Shown here: piece after piece, positions 5,462-7,168 of the stretch
Numbering within the stretch: position 1 is the first letter of the stretch
Layout of the letters: each line of letters starts with the position of its first letter
Source: Verrucomicrobiota bacterium
Lineage (GTDB): Bacteria; Verrucomicrobiota; Verrucomicrobiia; Chthoniobacterales; UBA10450
DNA: 7,168 bases
Reading direction: 5' to 3'
Assembly: GCA_003217965.1 (NCBI GenBank)
Contig: QHNB01000180.1
Location: 1 to 7,168 of the forward strand
The notes under the pieces: model-generated
Databases searched by the model: none
Told to the model about the DNA's origin: nothing
What the model saw: only the letters and a program-made list of their open reading frames with translations
Made by a program: the position numbers and the translations under genes

Positions 5462-6502
5462 GTGGACCGACTCAATCTTTTGAGCGTTGCGCTCGGCCTG
5501 GCCTGTCTGGCCGGTTTAAATCTCTATCTAACTGTATTCGCCACTGGCCTCGCCATTCATCTACACTGGATCACACTCGCGCCTCCGTATGAATCGCTCG
5601 CCGTTTTGGGCGATCCATTCATTATCACCATCGCCGGCATATTTTTTCTGCTCGAGTTTTTTGCTGATAAAATTCCGTGGATCGATTCCGCCTGGGACGC
5701 CGTCCACACCGTCATTCGACCAATCGGCGGCGCCTTGCTTGCCATCCAGGTGCTCGGTCACTCGAGCCCCACCATGGACGTGCTCATCGTGCTTCTGGCT
5801 GGGGCCACTTCGCTCCTCGCGCATACGGCGAAGGCAACAACGCGCCTTATTTCAAACACATCACCGGAGCCATTCTCAAATATCGCGCTCAGCTTCGGCG
5901 AAGACGCGGCCGTACTCGGCGGCCTCGTGCTGCTGCATTATCACCCTGTTATTGCTCTCTCCATCTTTTTAATTGCGATCAGCGCCTTTGTTTATTTCGC
6001 ACCAAAAATTTTGCGGGCGGTCCGAGTAAAACTTTGGCTTACCTGGCAAAAACTGAACGAACCAGCCGCGTTCCGCCGCGAGGCGACATTGCCGCTCACA
6101 TTGCCGGCCAAGCTGGCCGCGGTTTTTAACAAAGAAAATGTGCTGGGCGAAACAATTGCCTGGGCAATGCTATGCGTGAGCGGTCGTGGACGCCGTATTC
6201 GACCCAATCTTTTCGGGGCTCTTGTCGCGACAAATGAGGAACCGCGCAAATTGACCTTTGTCGCACGCAAGGGTGGAAAATCGATCGTGCACACGATCGA
6301 GCTCGACGGAATGACCGTAGCACGCGAACCGAAGTTTCTTTCCGAAAACCTTGTGATTTTTCCAGCAGAGGGACGCGGACCGAAATATGTTTTCATTTTC
6401 CCGCGCTCACGTGCTGCCGAAGTCAAAGAAATCGGCGAAAAACTGCGCCAGAATCTAACTGTGAGATCCGCAGCTTTGGCGGAACCGATTACGATTCATT
6501 AG
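5462..6502 (+). CDS. DUF4126 integral membrane protein with an extra C-terminal soluble domain
   Basis: This 346-residue protein has an N-terminal DUF4126 membrane domain (residues ~1-185). Recognisable parts are a first hydrophobic segment at ~8-33 (ALGLACLAGLNLYLTVFATG), another at ~51-68, the family-typical block FFADKIPWIDSAWDAVHT (66-83) followed by IRPIGGALLA (85-94), and further segments at ~105-122 and ~148-181. The role of DUF4126 is unknown. Residues ~225-332 are a separate soluble region: beta-rich, with RKLTFVARKGGK, KSIVHTIELDGM and YVFIFPRSR, ending in an amphipathic helix (RAAEVKEIGEKLRQNL). That layout loosely recalls bacterial PH-like domains, which is my inference. Many DUF4126 proteins stop after the membrane part. 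The start is GTG, with no in-frame ATG nearby. A DUF2851 gene follows after 4 nt, suggesting one transcript. Confidence 0.88.
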   Translation: MDRLNLLSVALGLACLAGLNLYLTVFATGLAIHLHWITLAPPYESLAVLGDPFIITIAGIFFLLEFFADKIPWIDSAWDAVHTVIRPIGGALLAIQVLGHSSPTMDVLIVLLAGATSLLAHTAKATTRLISNTSPEPFSNIALSFGEDAAVLGGLVLLHYHPVIALSIFLIAISAFVYFAPKILRAVRVKLWLTWQKLNEPAAFRREATLPLTLPAKLAAVFNKENVLGETIAWAMLCVSGRGRRIRPNLFGALVATNEEPRKLTFVARKGGKSIVHTIELDGMTVAREPKFLSENLVIFPAEGRGPKYVFIFPRSRAAEVKEIGEKLRQNLTVRSAALAEPITIH

Positions 6503-6506
6503 TAGC

Positions 6507-7168
6507 GTGTCGGATCTCGCCGGTCGTTACGCTTCTCTGCGCGCCGATCCGCACGTTCGCGAGCGGCCGTTGATCGCGCTGCCCCGAATCCCAACTGAAC
6601 TTGAACTCCAGGCACGCTGGTTTGCCGGTGAATTTGGCCGAAAATTTCAAACGACAACCGGCCAACGAGCCGAAGTCATTCAGTTCGGCTTCTGGAATCG
6701 CGAAGCCGGACCCGATTTCCAGGATGCGGCCATCCGAATCGAAGATGGGCCCGTCATCAGCGGCTCGATCGAGATTGATTTGATTGATCGGAACTGGGAA
6801 TTGCATGGGCACGGTGTTAACCCTGCTTTCGACGGTACCATTCTCCACGTTTTCGCCCAGCATGGCGGGGCGGAGTTTTTCACGCGTACCAGTTCTCATC
6901 GCAACGTTCCACAAGTTCAACTCGATCTCGGCGCGCTCGCTGATTCCGATGCGACTAGTCTACCAATTGCCCATGCTGGCCGATGCGTTGCTCCGCTGAG
7001 AGATCTGGAGGCCTCTTGCGTGGCGAGCGTGCTCGAGGCCGCGGCGCAGTTCCGATTGCGCCGTAAGGCAGATCGCTTACGGCAGCGCATTGAGATCCAC
7101 GGACGCGACGAAACAATTTATCAATCGCTAGCTGACGCGCTTGGCTACAAACAAAACCGATTGCCATT
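6507..7168 (+). CDS. DUF2851 family protein, N-terminal 220 residues (runs off right edge)
   Basis: The frame opens at GTG 6507, 4 nt after the DUF4126 stop, and remains open to the window end with no stop, so the gene is truncated only by the window. It matches DUF2851 from recalled family features: ELQARWFAGEF (~33-43), VIQFGFWNREAGPDFQDAAI (57-76), GSIEIDLIDRNWELHGHG (86-103), AFDGTILHVFAQ (107-118), a basic helical stretch at ~176-197 (AAAQFRLRRKADRLRQRI), and ALGYKQNRLP (211-220), a hallmark stretch of the family. The family's function is not known; complete members are usually about 400 residues or more. The GPDF...E-x-D spacing is reminiscent of PD-(D/E)XK nucleases, which is speculative. 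No signal peptide is seen, so it is probably cytoplasmic. The tight spacing implies co-transcription with the DUF4126 gene. Confidence 0.9.
   Translation, partial: MSDLAGRYASLRADPHVRERPLIALPRIPTELELQARWFAGEFGRKFQTTTGQRAEVIQFGFWNREAGPDFQDAAIRIEDGPVISGSIEIDLIDRNWELHGHGVNPAFDGTILHVFAQHGGAEFFTRTSSHRNVPQVQLDLGALADSDATSLPIAHAGRCVAPLRDLEASCVASVLEAAAQFRLRRKADRLRQRIEIHGRDETIYQSLADALGYKQNRLP

Noticed and set aside
4989..5483. Plus-strand open frame of 164 codons over the start of serS
   Set aside because: It is antisense to the SerRS coiled-coil arm; the product is Ser/Arg-rich low-complexity, typical of a shadow frame.
6489..6920. Minus-strand open frame of 143 codons at the right end
   Set aside because: It is antisense to the DUF2851 gene, whose plus-strand frame contains several conserved family blocks.

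Overview
The window looks like an ordinary housekeeping stretch of a Gram-negative (diderm) bacterial chromosome with moderately high GC. My best guess at the host is a soil Verrucomicrobium, near Chthoniobacter or the Spartobacteria. That rests on recalled resemblance of the LptE-like, BamD-like and N-terminal partial proteins to verrucomicrobial ones, not on a search. I see no transposase, integrase, phage gene, CRISPR array or toxin-antitoxin pair.

Layout. Positions 1-160 (minus) hold the start of an exported protein that runs off the left edge. Positions 303-384 (minus) are a tRNA-Leu with anticodon CAG. Positions 437-3076 (minus) are a compact three-gene operon: a BamD-like exported TPR protein, an LptE-like lipoprotein overlapping it by 4 bp, and a cytoplasmic kinesin-light-chain-type TPR protein 7 bp further on. 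The first two are probably outer-membrane biogenesis factors, for beta-barrel insertion and LPS export. Divergent from the operon is a DUF72 (YecE-like) gene at 3213-4097 (plus), whose C-terminus carries a perfect sliding-clamp-binding pentapeptide. It converges on seryl-tRNA synthetase (4094-5377, minus), and the two stop codons share one CTAG. Divergent from serS is a plus-strand pair: a DUF4126 membrane protein with an extra C-terminal soluble domain (5462-6502) and, 4 nt later, a DUF2851 protein (6507 to the right edge) that is cut off by the window end.

Expression. Convincing Shine-Dalgarno sequences are missing, and five of eight chosen starts are GTG or TTG. At the four genes facing each other across the two divergent intergenic regions, a -10-like hexamer ends only 6-10 nt before the start codon, so leaderless transcripts are possible. 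There is no intergenic gap over 300 bp.

No clearly new multi-gene system is visible. The items most worth following up are the QLDLF tail on the DUF72 protein, the DUF4126 C-terminal fusion with its DUF2851 neighbour, and the non-lipidated BamD-like protein with a Pro/Ala/Ser tail.
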